Assembly (NCBI RefSeq): GCF_019492055.1
Contig: NZ_JAICBX010000001.1
Coordinates: 310,001 to 374,000 of the forward strand
DNA: 64,000 nucleotides
Source of the DNA: Flavimaribacter sediminis
Lineage (GTDB): Bacteria > Pseudomonadota > Alphaproteobacteria > Rhizobiales > Rhizobiaceae
Direction: 5' to 3'
Position numbers and translations under genes: made by a program. A model generated the notes under the pieces. It saw only the letters and a program-made list of their open reading frames with translations. It was not told where the DNA came from and ran no database searches. Shown here piece by piece: positions 29,543 to 37,786 of this stretch (positions are counted from its first letter, which is position 1; every line of letters starts with the position of its first letter).

Positions 29543-30844
29543 ATGCAAGTGCAGGACATTTTCAGCGAAGACTACCAGGAAAAGCCGTATTGGTGGGACA
29601 TCAATCCGGCCCCGCAGATTCCCGACCAGCAATTGCCGGCCAGGACGGAGGTGGCGATCGTCGGCTCCGGCTATACCGGTGTTTGTGCGGCCATACAGAC
29701 CGCCCGGGGCGGGCGCGAAACCCTGGTCCTGGATGCGGACCGGCTGGGATGGGGATGCAGTTCCCGAAACGGCGGACAGATCAGCAATACGTTGAAGCCG
29801 TCACTCTCTACGCTGACCCGGAAGTATGGTGCCGATCTCGCTCTGCAGATCCTGCAGGAAGGTCAGCGTTCGATGACGTTCATTCGCGATTTCATTGCCG
29901 AAGAGCAGCTTGACTGCGATTTCCGACCGAAGGGAAAATTCCGCGCTGCCCACAACCCTGCCCAGTACGAGGCGATGGCGAAGAAATACGCCAACCAGAC
30001 GAAGGGGCTGGAGGTCGAGGCACATATGGTGCCGCGTTCGGAGCAGCGCAGTGAAATCGGAACGGATGCCTATTTCGGCGGTGCGGTGTTGCCGGAAAAT
30101 GCCGCGTTGGACCCGGCAAAGCTCCAAAACGAACTTCTGGATCGCGCGCACGAGGCAGGGGCCACTTTCATGTCCCACTGCGGTGTCGAGAACATCAGTC
30201 GCGAGGGAAAAGGCTTCAGGCTACGGACCGCCAAAGGCGAGGTTTTCGCTGACGATGTCATCATCGCGACGAGTGGCTACACCGGCGAGGTGACGCCCTG
30301 GTTGCGCAGGCGCGTAATCCCGATCGGCAGCTATATGATCGCGACAGAGGAGCTGCCGCCCGACACCGTTCGCGAGATGTTTCCCAACGATCGCATCGTC
30401 ACGGATTCACGCAATCTGGTCTACTATTATCGTGCTTCTCCAGATGGGCGCAGGGTACTGTTCGGCGGTCGTGTCTGCCTGACGGAAACAGATCCGAGGG
30501 CCAGTGCACCGTTGCTGAGAAAGGAACTGATTGCCCTGTTTCCACAGATCAGCGATGTCCGGGTCAGCCATTCCTGGATGGGCTTCGTCGACTTTACCTT
30601 CGATTCCATGCCGCATGTCGGCAAGCATGACGGCATGTACTACGCTATGGGCTATTGCGGCTCGGGCATTGCGACGGCGACCTATCTCGGAACCAGGGTC
30701 GGCCAGCAACTGCTCGGACTGCCGGAAGGCAGGACGCCGCTCGACGAGACACGCTTTTCGACACGGCCGTTCTATACAGGAAATCCGTGGTTCCTGTCCC
30801 AGTCTATCCGTTATTATCGCTGGAAAGACGCATCAGGGCGGTAG
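29543..30844 (+). CDS. FAD-dependent oxidoreductase, OrdL/PuuB-like
   Basis: The 433-residue flavoprotein has an N-terminal leader YWWDINPAPQIPDQQL, the FAD motif VAIVGSGYTGVCAAIQTARG, and GWGCSSRNGGQISN, typical of gamma-glutamylputrescine oxidase and OrdL-like enzymes. The C-terminal DAO motif DSMPHVGKHDGMYYAMGYCG follows. These oxidise amines or N-substituted amino acids with O2. ATG 29543 is preferred over GTG 29540. It lies nine bases after the enolase-family gene. It is the last gene before the island's right-hand tRNA repeat. Confidence 0.9.
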   Translation: MQVQDIFSEDYQEKPYWWDINPAPQIPDQQLPARTEVAIVGSGYTGVCAAIQTARGGRETLVLDADRLGWGCSSRNGGQISNTLKPSLSTLTRKYGADLALQILQEGQRSMTFIRDFIAEEQLDCDFRPKGKFRAAHNPAQYEAMAKKYANQTKGLEVEAHMVPRSEQRSEIGTDAYFGGAVLPENAALDPAKLQNELLDRAHEAGATFMSHCGVENISREGKGFRLRTAKGEVFADDVIIATSGYTGEVTPWLRRRVIPIGSYMIATEELPPDTVREMFPNDRIVTDSRNLVYYYRASPDGRRVLFGGRVCLTETDPRASAPLLRKELIALFPQISDVRVSHSWMGFVDFTFDSMPHVGKHDGMYYAMGYCGSGIATATYLGTRVGQQLLGLPEGRTPLDETRFSTRPFYTGNPWFLSQSIRYYRWKDASGR

Positions 30845-31207
30845 CAGCGTTACGTGTGCATGATTTCTACCAGAGCCAGGATATTGATCGAAGCGTGTCT
30901 CGCAATAAAACTTCAATTGTCGCGCTCGATGATGAAACTTTTTTACAATTGAGATTTACTTATTCTGATTTCATTGAGTTTTTTCGGGGCTATTTTTACA
31001 ATCTCCGAAGCTTTAAACGACTGATTTTGAAGCAGTAGCCTGTTGATTCTTAATCAGCGGGTCCAGGGTTCGAGTCCCTGCTCACCCACCAACAAAATCA
31101 AATAGTTAGCAAGCAAACAAGCGAAACAGACCGTGAACATGCGACGATTTTGGGGACGGTGCGGTTTTAGGGCGAGTTCGCGGCTCCCATTGAGCATGTA
31201 ACCAATT
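30845..31207. other. island 1/2 junction region
   Basis: This region has no gene. The AT-rich left part (to about 31040) is unlike the flanking coding DNA. It is followed by the 45-bp tRNA-Lys repeat and about 60 bases that resemble the flank of copy C (AACAAAATCAAAT-type start, then CGAAACAGA and GAACATGCGACG). Confidence 0.6.
31048..31092 (+). repeat. attachment-type direct repeat, copy B (tRNA-Lys 3' half)
   Basis: This is an exact 45-base copy of 16266-16310 (tRNA-Lys anticodon loop through CCA). It is not a complete tRNA because the 5' half is absent. It marks the right end of island segment 1. Confidence 0.85.
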
Positions 31208-32008
31208 TCACTGAACGCGCGCCTTCACGGCCCAGGCCTTTGCTTTCAGCCGAACAGGACCTCCGTCGTCAAGCCGTTCGGAAAGTTTTGATTTCAAGGT
31301 TTGCTGTTGCTCTTCTGTGAGACTGCCGCAGTATCCGGGCGCTGGACCGGCTCCCAATGTGAAGGGGCGCCAGAAGGCTTCAAAGTCAGGAAACTCCGTT
31401 GCGATCTCAATCGGGGCGATTTCGGCGTCGGGAAGACAGGCCTCTGCACACAGTTTGGACAGACCGTCAAACGTGCAAAAGGGAAACCGGGCGCTTTCAT
31501 CGAGTTCAGATGCCTTTAAATCCAGCGTGGCGGCCGCTTTCCAGAAGGCGTCAATAAAACAGACGCCACCCCCTGGATAATCCCAGATGTAAAATGAGAG
31601 GACGCCGCCCGGCCGCAATATACGCTGCATTTCGTTCAGTGCCGCCAGGCGGTCTGGCAGGAAGTTCAGAACCAGCGCTGAAGTAACGATATCGACACTA
31701 TTGTTTTTGGCAGGCAGGGCCTGCGCCGGAGCGGCTTTGAACTCCACATTCGGATGCTGGATGATCTCGCGTACGTGGTGAACGAAATCCTAGGAAGCGT
31801 CAGTCGCAAGAACCGAATTCGGAGCGCAGTTCTGAAGGATTGTCGAGGTAAGCGCGCCTGTGCCGCAGCCAAACTCCAGCCAGTCGGGTCCCTTTTCAGG
31901 ATTGAGCCAAGTCAGGTGCTCCGCCGCGATCCTGCGACTCCAACGGCCCATATAGTGCTCGTAACTTTTTCCGGCGCTCCATGCATCGAAGTCTGACCGT
32001 GATTGCAT
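31208..32008 (-). pseudogene. class I SAM-dependent methyltransferase with internal amber stop
   Basis: The minus strand encodes a methyltransferase of about 266 codons. The N-terminus SYEHYMGRWSRRIAAEHL leads to the SAM motif LEFGCGTGALTSTIL, then VLATDAS. A TAG codon follows, after which the same frame continues with HHVREIIQHPNVEFKAAPA, TSALVLNFLPD and ILRPGGVLSFYIWDYPGGG. One nonsense codon therefore splits an otherwise intact gene near codon 73. Either the gene is dead or the base call is wrong. The target is unknown. Confidence 0.75.
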
Positions 32009-32105
32009 TTTTCCCTTCGAAATTCTTCAGCTGCTTCCTTGAATACGCGCACCTCACGCCGAGACCTCAGCACGAATACGCCCGCAAGTCGGCCAAAGGC
32101 AGACT

Positions 32106-32640
32106 GTGGATGTTGTTACTGAGGAACCGAATGCTTCGATCCTGCTCAGCGTCGGCGCGCCGATCCTCGCCGGCATCCTGAAATCGAAGGGCGGCAAAGG
32201 CGGCGCGATCGCCGGCGACGTCATCGAGGCCGTGGCGGACAAACTCGGCACGGACGCCACGCCACACGCGATCGAGAACGCCCTACAAAGCCGATGCGGA
32301 GATCTTCACGAAGACTGTGCGGACGATCGAGACCGACTATGCGGCCATCGCCCGCGCCGGCGCGGAAGCGCAAGTGGCCTATATCGAGTTCGCGAAGGGC
32401 GACCGCGACAGCGCCGATCTCTTGATAAGGATCTGGCGACCGATGAACGGCTTTCTGTTTCCCGTCGGCTGCCTGATCATCGTGGCGACAATCTGCGTCA
32501 TGCTTTTGTCGCGAATTCCCGTCGACGCCTCTGTCGTGCCGCTGATCGGCATTGTCGTACCCGTCATAACCGCCTGGGCCGGCGTCGTCGGCTGCTATGT
32601 CGGCCAGCGCACAAAAGAGAAGACGACAGGGGCGATGTGA
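32106..32640 (+). pseudogene. GTA/phage 3-TM holin, frameshifted
   Basis: The first part (SVGAPILAGILKSKGGKGGA, then VADKLGTDATPHAIENAL) and the second part (YKADAEIFTKTVRTIETDYA, AYIEFAKGDRDSADLLIRIW, FPVGCLIIVATICVMLL) lie in different frames that switch near 32285. The joined protein fits the three-membrane-segment holin family found in gene-transfer agents and phages, which lets lysins cross the membrane. The start GTG 32106 may not be original. With the next gene it is a relic of a lysis cassette. Confidence 0.6.
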
Positions 32641-32951
32641 TGGCGATCAACGAGACGCACTCCAACGGACGCCGGTTCATCGACTGGCGCCTCTCCGTCG
32701 GCAACATCATCACCATTCTCGGCATGATCATCGGGGGCCTCAGCATGTGGTTAGGCCTCGGCGAGCGGGTGACCCTGCTTGAAACGAACCTCACCTCACA
32801 GGCGGCCGATATCGTGCAGATGTCGGGCCGCCTTCAGCGGGTCGAAGAACGGGCTGGCGATGTTCGGGAAAGGTTAAAGGGTATCGAGGTAACCCAACAG
32901 CAACAGAACGAAACGCTCAAGCGAATTCTGCAGGCGGTGGAGAACCAGTAA
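32640..32951 (+). CDS. small membrane-anchored coiled-coil protein (phage lysis-cassette type)
   Basis: The 103-residue protein starts at ATG 32640, overlapping the holin stop by one base. It has one membrane segment (VGNIITILGMIIGGLSMWLG) followed by a long coiled coil (LLETNLTSQAADIVQMSGRL, VEERAGDVRERLKGIE). This is the layout of Rz/spanin-like or holin-accessory phage proteins, but no lipobox is visible. Reading through the holin frameshift artificially fuses it to the holin N-terminus. Confidence 0.65.
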   Translation: MAINETHSNGRRFIDWRLSVGNIITILGMIIGGLSMWLGLGERVTLLETNLTSQAADIVQMSGRLQRVEERAGDVRERLKGIEVTQQQQNETLKRILQAVENQ

Positions 32952-32978
32952 ATATGGATGATCGCTTGCTGGATTCCA

Positions 32979-33245
32979 CTATCCGCGGAAATCGACTGCC
33001 TTCAGTATGCATAGTGTTTTACGTCCACGAGAATACGCTTTGCAGGCTGCCCTGTGGATCGAAGCGAGAGATGAATCGAACGCGGTGAGGCAATCAGTCT
33101 CGGACAAGAGACCGCCGCCATGCTTACCCAATGCTTCCGCCTCGATCAAAAACGCCACTTCAAACATCCCGTCATGTCCAACGAAGCGGACTGCGTTACG
33201 GGTTCTGTCATAGCTGCGACTAGAATTCGGAAACGCCAAGGTCAT
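32979..33245 (-). CDS. DUF1488 family protein
   Basis: The 88-residue protein matches the DUF1488 pattern: LAFPNSSRSYDRTRNAVRF, VGHDGMFEVAFLIE, and the C-terminal IHRAACKAYSRGRK. The function of the family is unknown. Its start overlaps the stop of the upstream gene by ATGA, so the three minus-strand genes here are probably translated in series. Confidence 0.75.
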   Translation of the reverse strand: MTLAFPNSSRSYDRTRNAVRFVGHDGMFEVAFLIEAEALGKHGGGLLSETDCLTAFDSSLASIHRAACKAYSRGRKTLCILKAVDFRG

Positions 33246-33478
33246 GACAGCGGTTGCATCCTTGCAGACGGTTCCGGGAGAGGCGATTTATTGATAAGTT
33301 TTTCACGGAGGTCGGTCCTCCAACGACTGACGACCAGGATGTCCGGGACATCGGCCAACCGGTCCGTACGAGTTTTGTTTAGTATGTATTCCGTGACGCC
33401 GGGACCGGGAGCGATATCCTCATTCTCCCGGATGTCAACAGAGATAATGTTTCGAGGCTGTGCACTATAGCTAATCAT
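33242..33478 (-). CDS. hypothetical protein, middle gene of coupled trio
   Basis: The 78-residue product (start MISYSAQPRNIISVDIREN) has no recognisable domain. It overlaps both neighbours by ATGA junctions: its start with the upstream 73-residue gene and its stop with the DUF1488 gene. Those overlaps are the main reason to accept it as a real gene. Antisense coding was considered but no better frame exists. Confidence 0.55.
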   Translation of the reverse strand: MISYSAQPRNIISVDIRENEDIAPGPGVTEYILNKTRTDRLADVPDILVVSRWRTDLREKLINKSPLPEPSARMQPLS

Positions 33479-33696
33479 GTTTGGAGCCTTTCTATTGCGC
33501 CCGAGTAGATCATTGCGCCGTCGGCATCCATGATTGATACGCCGTCGGGTTGTTGCGGCATGTCGAGGGTCGTGGAAAGTTTCCAGACAGTTTCGATCGC
33601 GTCTTCGATGTCGGCTACTTCCATGGTCTGTTGACCGATCACGGCACGCAGGTCGTCGGCATCACGGGTGCGATAAAACTCGACCACAACCTTCAT
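33475..33696 (-). CDS. hypothetical small protein, first gene of coupled trio
   Basis: The 73-residue acidic protein (VVVEFYRTRDADDLRAVIG, then EVADIEDAIETVWKLS and GVSIMDADGAMIYSG) resembles small conserved rhizobial proteins with a strand-helix-helix-strand pattern. No named domain is recognised. Its stop overlaps the next start by ATGA. A GGAGG-like element precedes its ATG in the antisense direction. Confidence 0.65.
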   Translation of the reverse strand: MKVVVEFYRTRDADDLRAVIGQQTMEVADIEDAIETVWKLSTTLDMPQQPDGVSIMDADGAMIYSGAIERLQT

Positions 33697-33729
33697 CGAC
33701 CAGACCTCCGGTTCGCAGTTGTGTGATTG

Positions 33730-33870
33730 TTAGCTATTGCCTTTGCCGCGTCGGATATTCGGTTCCGCCTGCCTTATCTGATTACTGAACGTGTTTTCAG
33801 GTTTTTGGGGTGATTTCGGCTGCTTGGGTTTCCTGATTTCCCGGTTCCCGCGCTTTTGTCCTTTGGCCAT
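33730..33870 (-). CDS. small basic conserved protein
   Basis: The 46-residue, lysine- and arginine-rich peptide begins MAKGQKRGNREIRKPK and ends EPNIRRGKGNS. It is close to short basic proteins widespread in Hyphomicrobiales, of unknown function. The ATG at 33870 has AAAGGAAA upstream, whereas the longer frame to 34038 is unlike the family. Confidence 0.7.
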   Translation of the reverse strand: MAKGQKRGNREIRKPKQPKSPQKPENTFSNQIRQAEPNIRRGKGNS

Positions 33871-34428
33871 GTTCGAATTTCCTTTCTCCAGTAATCCCGA
33901 TCGGGGAACCGCTTCCGAAACTGCCACTACATCCGTTGTCAATATCGGTTGGTTCCTGGTTCGAGCAGGAGCATGCGCGACGATCACGCCATGCGCTATT
34001 TTGATGAAATTTGGTGGTAAATGGCGGGTCTCTGACACCGCGAAGCCACATCGGCCAAATCAAGGTAAGCTATATTATCCATATGTGTTCCGGGTGTGGC
34101 GGAAACAAGGACGCGGAGCGATTTAGTTTTCCAGAACCCAAAACTGTCTGTCATGGGGAATTGGCAAGCTCCACATTTGTCGGGAACCCAGGTGAGCGCC
34201 CTGTCGTTGCCGCAGGCATGCGGGCAAAATCATTTGGCAACAGGCCTTGTTTCCAACACAGTTCAGGTCCATATAAGGTATATCGATTTTACGGCCGATT
34301 TTGACTATGGCCCGCGTTTACCGCGCTTGCTTCCGTCTCTTTTACCTTGATCTCGAATAATCGTTCGCAATGTGTTTGATCACCATTCGCGAGCATACGA
34401 AGCAATTGCATCATAAAGGATAAGCGCA
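33871..34428. other. intergenic region upstream of cspA
   Basis: This 558-base region has no convincing gene. Short open frames near 34096 lack ribosome sites and family resemblance. The right end, just before cspA, is likely its promoter and a long 5' untranslated leader, as is common for cold-shock genes. AAAGGA lies close to the cspA start. Confidence 0.4.
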
Positions 34429-34638
34429 ATGGCTACAGGCACAGTTAAATGGTTCAACTCCGCAAAAGGCTTCGGCTTCATCGAGCCCGTTGATGGCGGA
34501 AAAGACGTCTTCGTTCACGCCACAGCGATCGAACGGGCAGGAATGCCGAGCCTCGTTGAGGGCCAGAAGGTCAATTTCGAAGTTGTCGACGATCGCAGGA
34601 CCGGCAAGTCGTCGGCTGATCAGCTTAGCGCCGCCTAA
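34429..34638 (+). CDS. cspA: cold-shock protein, CspA family
   Basis: The 69-residue single cold-shock domain has the RNA-binding motifs KGFGFI (RNP1) and VFVHA (RNP2) and the family start [15 protein letters not shown]. These proteins melt RNA structure, often at low temperature. AAAGGA lies upstream of the ATG and a clear terminator follows. It heads a set of cold-linked genes in island segment 2. Confidence 0.95.
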   Translation: MATGTVKWFNSAKGFGFIEPVDGGKDVFVHATAIERAGMPSLVEGQKVNFEVVDDRRTGKSSADQLSAA

Positions 34639-34724
34639 TAGACGCAACACCTTTGCGCGCCTGTCGAGTCACGGATGTACTGGCAGGCAGGCAGCGAATT
34701 GGTGTAGCGCGCGGCGCAATGGGA

Positions 34725-34748
34725 AGGCGGGGTCAAACCCGCCTTTTT
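34725..34748 (+). terminator. intrinsic terminator of cspA
   Basis: The stem AGGCGGG/CCCGCCT has a six-base loop and is followed by TTTT. It lies about 90 bases after the cspA stop, before the next ribosome site. Confidence 0.85.
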
Positions 34749-34792
34749 CATTTCGGCTTCCGATTTTTTATTCCCCTCACCAGGAGGCTTCC

Positions 34793-35077
34793 ATGCAACA
34801 GCAGCATTACAAGGCCGGAGACCAGGTAAACCTCAGACCGAATTTTGCAGGCGTAAGATCGGTTCAGAGCCTTTGCCGGATCGTGAGTGTCCTGCCCGTC
34901 AGCGACTGGGGCGAATCCCAGTACAAAGTCCGCTTCGAAAACGAAAAATTCGACCGCCGTGTTCTTGCGTCCGATATCGAAGCAGGGATTTCGATCCAGC
35001 CCATGGCTGGCCTACGCTCACCAGAAGCCGCAGAAGAAGGCTGGCTGAACGCTTCTCGCATCAAGGTAAGCAAATAA
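34793..35077 (+). CDS. conserved hypothetical protein (94 residues)
   Basis: The small soluble protein starts [20 protein letters not shown] and continues [20 protein letters not shown], then [10 protein letters not shown]. The pattern of a flexible start and SH3/KOW-like strands suggests a nucleic-acid or protein-binding barrel, but no family is named with confidence. CAGGAGG seven bases before the ATG is a strong ribosome site. The ribosomal-protein gene follows after 26 bases. Confidence 0.7.
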   Translation: MQQQHYKAGDQVNLRPNFAGVRSVQSLCRIVSVLPVSDWGESQYKVRFENEKFDRRVLASDIEAGISIQPMAGLRSPEAAEEGWLNASRIKVSK

Positions 35078-35103
35078 CGCCCGCAAGGGAGAAAGCGCCG
35101 AAT

Positions 35104-35334
35104 TTGGAGATTATCGTTCGTGACAACGACGTCGACCAGGCTCTCCGTGTCCTGAAAAGAAAAATGCAGCGCGAGGGACTTTTTCGTGAACTGCGACGAC
35201 GCCAAGCTTATGAAAAGCCATCCGTGAAGCGAGCGAGGCAGAAGGCCGAAGGCATTCGCAGGCAACGCAAACTCACAAGGAAGCTGGCCCAGCGTGAAGG
35301 TCTCATTCCCGGCAAAAAACCGCGCGCCCGCTAG
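35104..35334 (+). CDS. rpsU: 30S ribosomal protein bS21
   Basis: The 76-residue basic protein has the bS21 pattern: [39 protein letters not shown] and a C-terminal [13 protein letters not shown]. It sits on the 30S platform near the mRNA start region. The start appears to be TTG at 35104, because the conserved region begins with EIIVRDN and no ATG or GTG precedes it. This may be a second copy carried by the island, as most genomes also have a core rpsU. That cannot be tested within the window. Confidence 0.88.
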   Translation: MEIIVRDNDVDQALRVLKRKMQREGLFRELRRRQAYEKPSVKRARQKAEGIRRQRKLTRKLAQREGLIPGKKPRAR

Positions 35335-35367
35335 GGCAAGCGACATCAACGTCAAAAGAAAGGCGTC

Positions 35368-35595
35368 ATGACTGTGGACAAGAACAATCTCTTCAAACCT
35401 GACAGACGCAGCAAAGCCGAAGCAACCGATCACACCGCCCGCGCCATTATGGTGGCGGAAGCCAAGGCGCGTGAAAAAAAGAACAAGAAACTGCGAGCTA
35501 TGAGACTGGAACGGGAGGCTGCCGAGAAGGCGGCTGAGCCGGACGGGAAAAAGCGGCCGGCTTCGTCCAGAACAAAAAGTCGAGCGGCCAATTGA
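35368..35595 (+). CDS. small lysine-rich hypothetical protein
   Basis: The 75-residue protein (LFKPDRRSKAEATDHTARAI, then AKAREKKNKKLRAMRLEREA) is highly charged and probably helical. It resembles short conserved rhizobial proteins of unknown function. An AAGAAAGG sequence precedes the ATG. Its stop overlaps the TTG start of the desaturase gene, implying coupling. Confidence 0.65.
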   Translation: MTVDKNNLFKPDRRSKAEATDHTARAIMVAEAKAREKKNKKLRAMRLEREAAEKAAEPDGKKRPASSRTKSRAAN

Positions 35596-36614
35596 AGGCG
35601 GATACCTCGTCAACCGATGCAGAGGACGCGCGGCGCTGGTCTCGCGTTCTTTACCGCTACAAGCAACCACACACCGGGCGGGGCTTTGTCGAGATCGCGA
35701 TAACGCTGGTGCCGTTCATCTTGTTCTGGGCCGCCGCCGCCCTGGCCTTGCATTATGGGTACTGGACTGGCCTGCTGCTTGCTGTACCGGCGGCCGCGTT
35801 TCTGGTGCGGATGTTCATGATTCAGCACGATTGCGGCCACGGCTCTTTTGTCAGTTCTCGTTCCGGCAACGACTGGATCGGCCGTTTTATTGGCGTCCTT
35901 ACGCTAACTCCCTATGATTTCTGGAAGCGCACGCACAATCTCCATCACGCGAATTCGGGCTCCCTTGAGCGCCGCGGCTTCGGGGATGTGAGTACACTGA
36001 CCGTTTCGGAGTACAAGGCTCTTGGTCGCTTCGGCCGTTTGAAATATCGGCTTTATCGCAATCCGGTCGTCATGTTTGGTCTCGGACCGGTCTACGTTTT
36101 CCTCCTGCAGCACAGGCTGCCCGTCGGGTTCATGAAACAGGGATGGAAGCCATGGCTCAGCACCATGAGCACCAACGCGGGCATCGTCCTCGCAGCCGGC
36201 GCCGTGATCTGGTTCACCGGGGTCGGCGCGTTTCTTGCCATCCATCTTTCGGCGACGCTGCTCGCCGGGGCGGCAGGAATATGGCTCTTCTATGTGCAGC
36301 ATCAGTTTGAACATACATTGTGGGATCGGGAAAAGGACTGGAACTGGCACGAGGCTGCATTGCAGGGTAGTTCGCACTATCGACTGCCGTCTATCCTGCG
36401 CTGGCTGACCGCAAATATCGGCATGCATCATGTCCATCACCTGTCCAGCCGCATACCTTACTACCGGTTGCCGGACGTGCTGGGCGATCATCCTGAATTG
36501 AAGGATATCAACACGCTGTCGCTTATGGACAGCGTACGTTGCGTAAGACTCGTGCTCTGGGACGAGGAGAACCGACGCCTGGTTTCATTCAAAGACGCCG
36601 GAGCAATGGCATAG
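35592..36614 (+). CDS. membrane fatty-acid desaturase
   Basis: The 340-residue membrane protein has the three histidine boxes of acyl-lipid desaturases: HDCGH (79-83), HNLHH (115-119) and HHVHH near residue 280. Several hydrophobic segments (for example ITLVPFILFWAAAALALHYG) separate them. The boxes bind the di-iron centre that introduces a double bond into membrane acyl chains, lowering the melting point at low temperature. It starts at TTG 35592, overlapping the preceding stop. Its neighbours (CspA, bS21, second CspA) fit a cold-adaptation role. Confidence 0.9.
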   Translation: MKADTSSTDAEDARRWSRVLYRYKQPHTGRGFVEIAITLVPFILFWAAAALALHYGYWTGLLLAVPAAAFLVRMFMIQHDCGHGSFVSSRSGNDWIGRFIGVLTLTPYDFWKRTHNLHHANSGSLERRGFGDVSTLTVSEYKALGRFGRLKYRLYRNPVVMFGLGPVYVFLLQHRLPVGFMKQGWKPWLSTMSTNAGIVLAAGAVIWFTGVGAFLAIHLSATLLAGAAGIWLFYVQHQFEHTLWDREKDWNWHEAALQGSSHYRLPSILRWLTANIGMHHVHHLSSRIPYYRLPDVLGDHPELKDINTLSLMDSVRCVRLVLWDEENRRLVSFKDAGAMA

Positions 36615-36737
36615 GCGCGGCAAAGCGCATTCCGGATGTTTTAATCGCGAAAGTTTACCGGAGTGTAACAGTCTGTGTTAGGGTGCCGATACTGACGGGC
36701 AATTATGCTTGTCAGCCAACATTGATTGGAATTTATC

Positions 36738-37085
36738 ATGAAATTACCTGCATGGCTGTCACCCGCACTTTATGGTGCGGTCGCTGGAGCTATTTTCCTG
36801 GCCATCGTCGGGTTCTCCTGGGGCGGATGGGTAACCGGAAGCACGGCTTCCGAGATGTCCGAGAACGCCGCTGAAACTGCTGTCGTGGAAAGCCTCACGC
36901 CCTATTGTGTGAGGTTGTCGCAACAGGATCCAAACGCCAAGGCCGTTCTGGCCGAGATGAAAGCAGCAAGCAACTTCAACCGCAGGGGAATCGTCGAAAA
37001 GGCGGGATGGGCGACACCGTTGGGTGAAGAAGAACCGAACCGGGAGCTTGCCCGGGCCTGCGAGAAGGCGATCGCCGAAAGCTGA
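36738..37085 (+). CDS. single-span membrane protein of unknown function
   Basis: The 115-residue protein has one N-terminal membrane segment (LYGAVAGAIFLAIVGFSWGG) and a soluble tail with two cysteines (PYCVRLSQQDPN and RACEKAIAES). I chose ATG 36738 over an in-frame TTG upstream. It looks like a conserved small rhizobial membrane protein. No function is assigned. Confidence 0.7.
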   Translation: MKLPAWLSPALYGAVAGAIFLAIVGFSWGGWVTGSTASEMSENAAETAVVESLTPYCVRLSQQDPNAKAVLAEMKAASNFNRRGIVEKAGWATPLGEEEPNRELARACEKAIAES

Positions 37086-37147
37086 CGCTTCGACAGAACT
37101 TCTGGCGGGCAGGCGCGACGTACGGCTGCCCGTCGCAACCTCAGGTT

Positions 37148-37372
37148 CTAGCGTTTGTCATTCTTCGGAAACAACTTCAATCTGACTGCAGAGCTACGCC
37201 CGAAGTGATCGATCTTGATTTCGAAGTTCAGCCTTTGGCCAACCGCCAATCGGCTTACATAAGCGCGATCCACTTCTTTGATGTTAACGTATATGTCCTT
37301 GCCTCCACCTTCAGGACTTATGTATCCGTATCCCTTTTTGCCATCATAGTTACCAACAGTACCGCTGATCAT
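37148..37372 (-). CDS. divergent cold-shock-domain protein
   Basis: The 74-residue domain (start MISGTVGNYDGKKGYGYISP) has RNP1 as KGYGYI and a modified RNP2 (DIYVNIKEV in place of VFVHA). The tail LNFEIKIDHFGRSSAVRLKL matches the fold. ATG 37372 has GAGG upstream, whereas the longer frame to 37456 is unlike the family. It is the second cold-shock protein in island segment 2. Confidence 0.85.
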   Translation of the reverse strand: MISGTVGNYDGKKGYGYISPEGGGKDIYVNIKEVDRAYVSRLAVGQRLNFEIKIDHFGRSSAVRLKLFPKNDKR

Positions 37373-37600
37373 AAGAATATCCTCGAATTGGATGACAAAA
37401 TCTGAACCAAAAAAATTGGATAAATGAAAAAGACGACCTCTACATGAGGCGCTCATGCAGAGGTACTGACAATTTGCATCAGTCGGCGGTTGTAAAACCG
37501 CGTCTTTTTCCGCCTTTTTGACGGATGTATACTTGCTCAGTTTTGGTGAGCGGGGTCAACAGCTTATTTTGACTGGCAGGAAAACACAGAAGGATTCTTT

Positions 37601-37786
37601 ATGTCATACGAAAATATTGTCGCCGCAGAAAATTCTGCCAACAAGAACCAACGATTGGATGTTCTAACTGCTGCGTTGGAAGAGATTATTGATCGAAGCT
37701 ACAATGGAGAACTTGGGACATCCAAAGTGATTGATATGCGAAAGATTGCACAGGCGGCTTTGCAGGACTTGCCACAAAACGTGTGA
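37601..37786 (+). CDS. small hypothetical protein
   Basis: The 61-residue acidic, helical protein (start MSYENIVAAENSANKNQRLD) has an AAGGA site before the ATG. No family is recognised. It lies 75 bases before the third tRNA repeat, at the right end of segment 2. Confidence 0.55.
   Translation: MSYENIVAAENSANKNQRLDVLTAALEEIIDRSYNGELGTSKVIDMRKIAQAALQDLPQNV

Noticed and set aside
30655-31038. 127-codon frame overlapping the end of the OrdL-like gene
   Set aside because: Most of it is a shifted reading of the FAD enzyme, and the tail is AT-rich junction DNA.
31043-31092. A second tRNA-Lys gene
   Set aside because: Only the 3' half is present. The acceptor 5' strand and D arm are missing, so it is an attachment-site copy.
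32106-32951. A single 281-residue protein
   Set aside because: The holin sequence changes frame near 32285, and the C-terminal part is a separate gene starting at 32640. The long frame is an accidental fusion.
34096-34350. 84-codon frame upstream of cspA
   Set aside because: There is no start signal or protein-like pattern; it is probably leader or promoter DNA.
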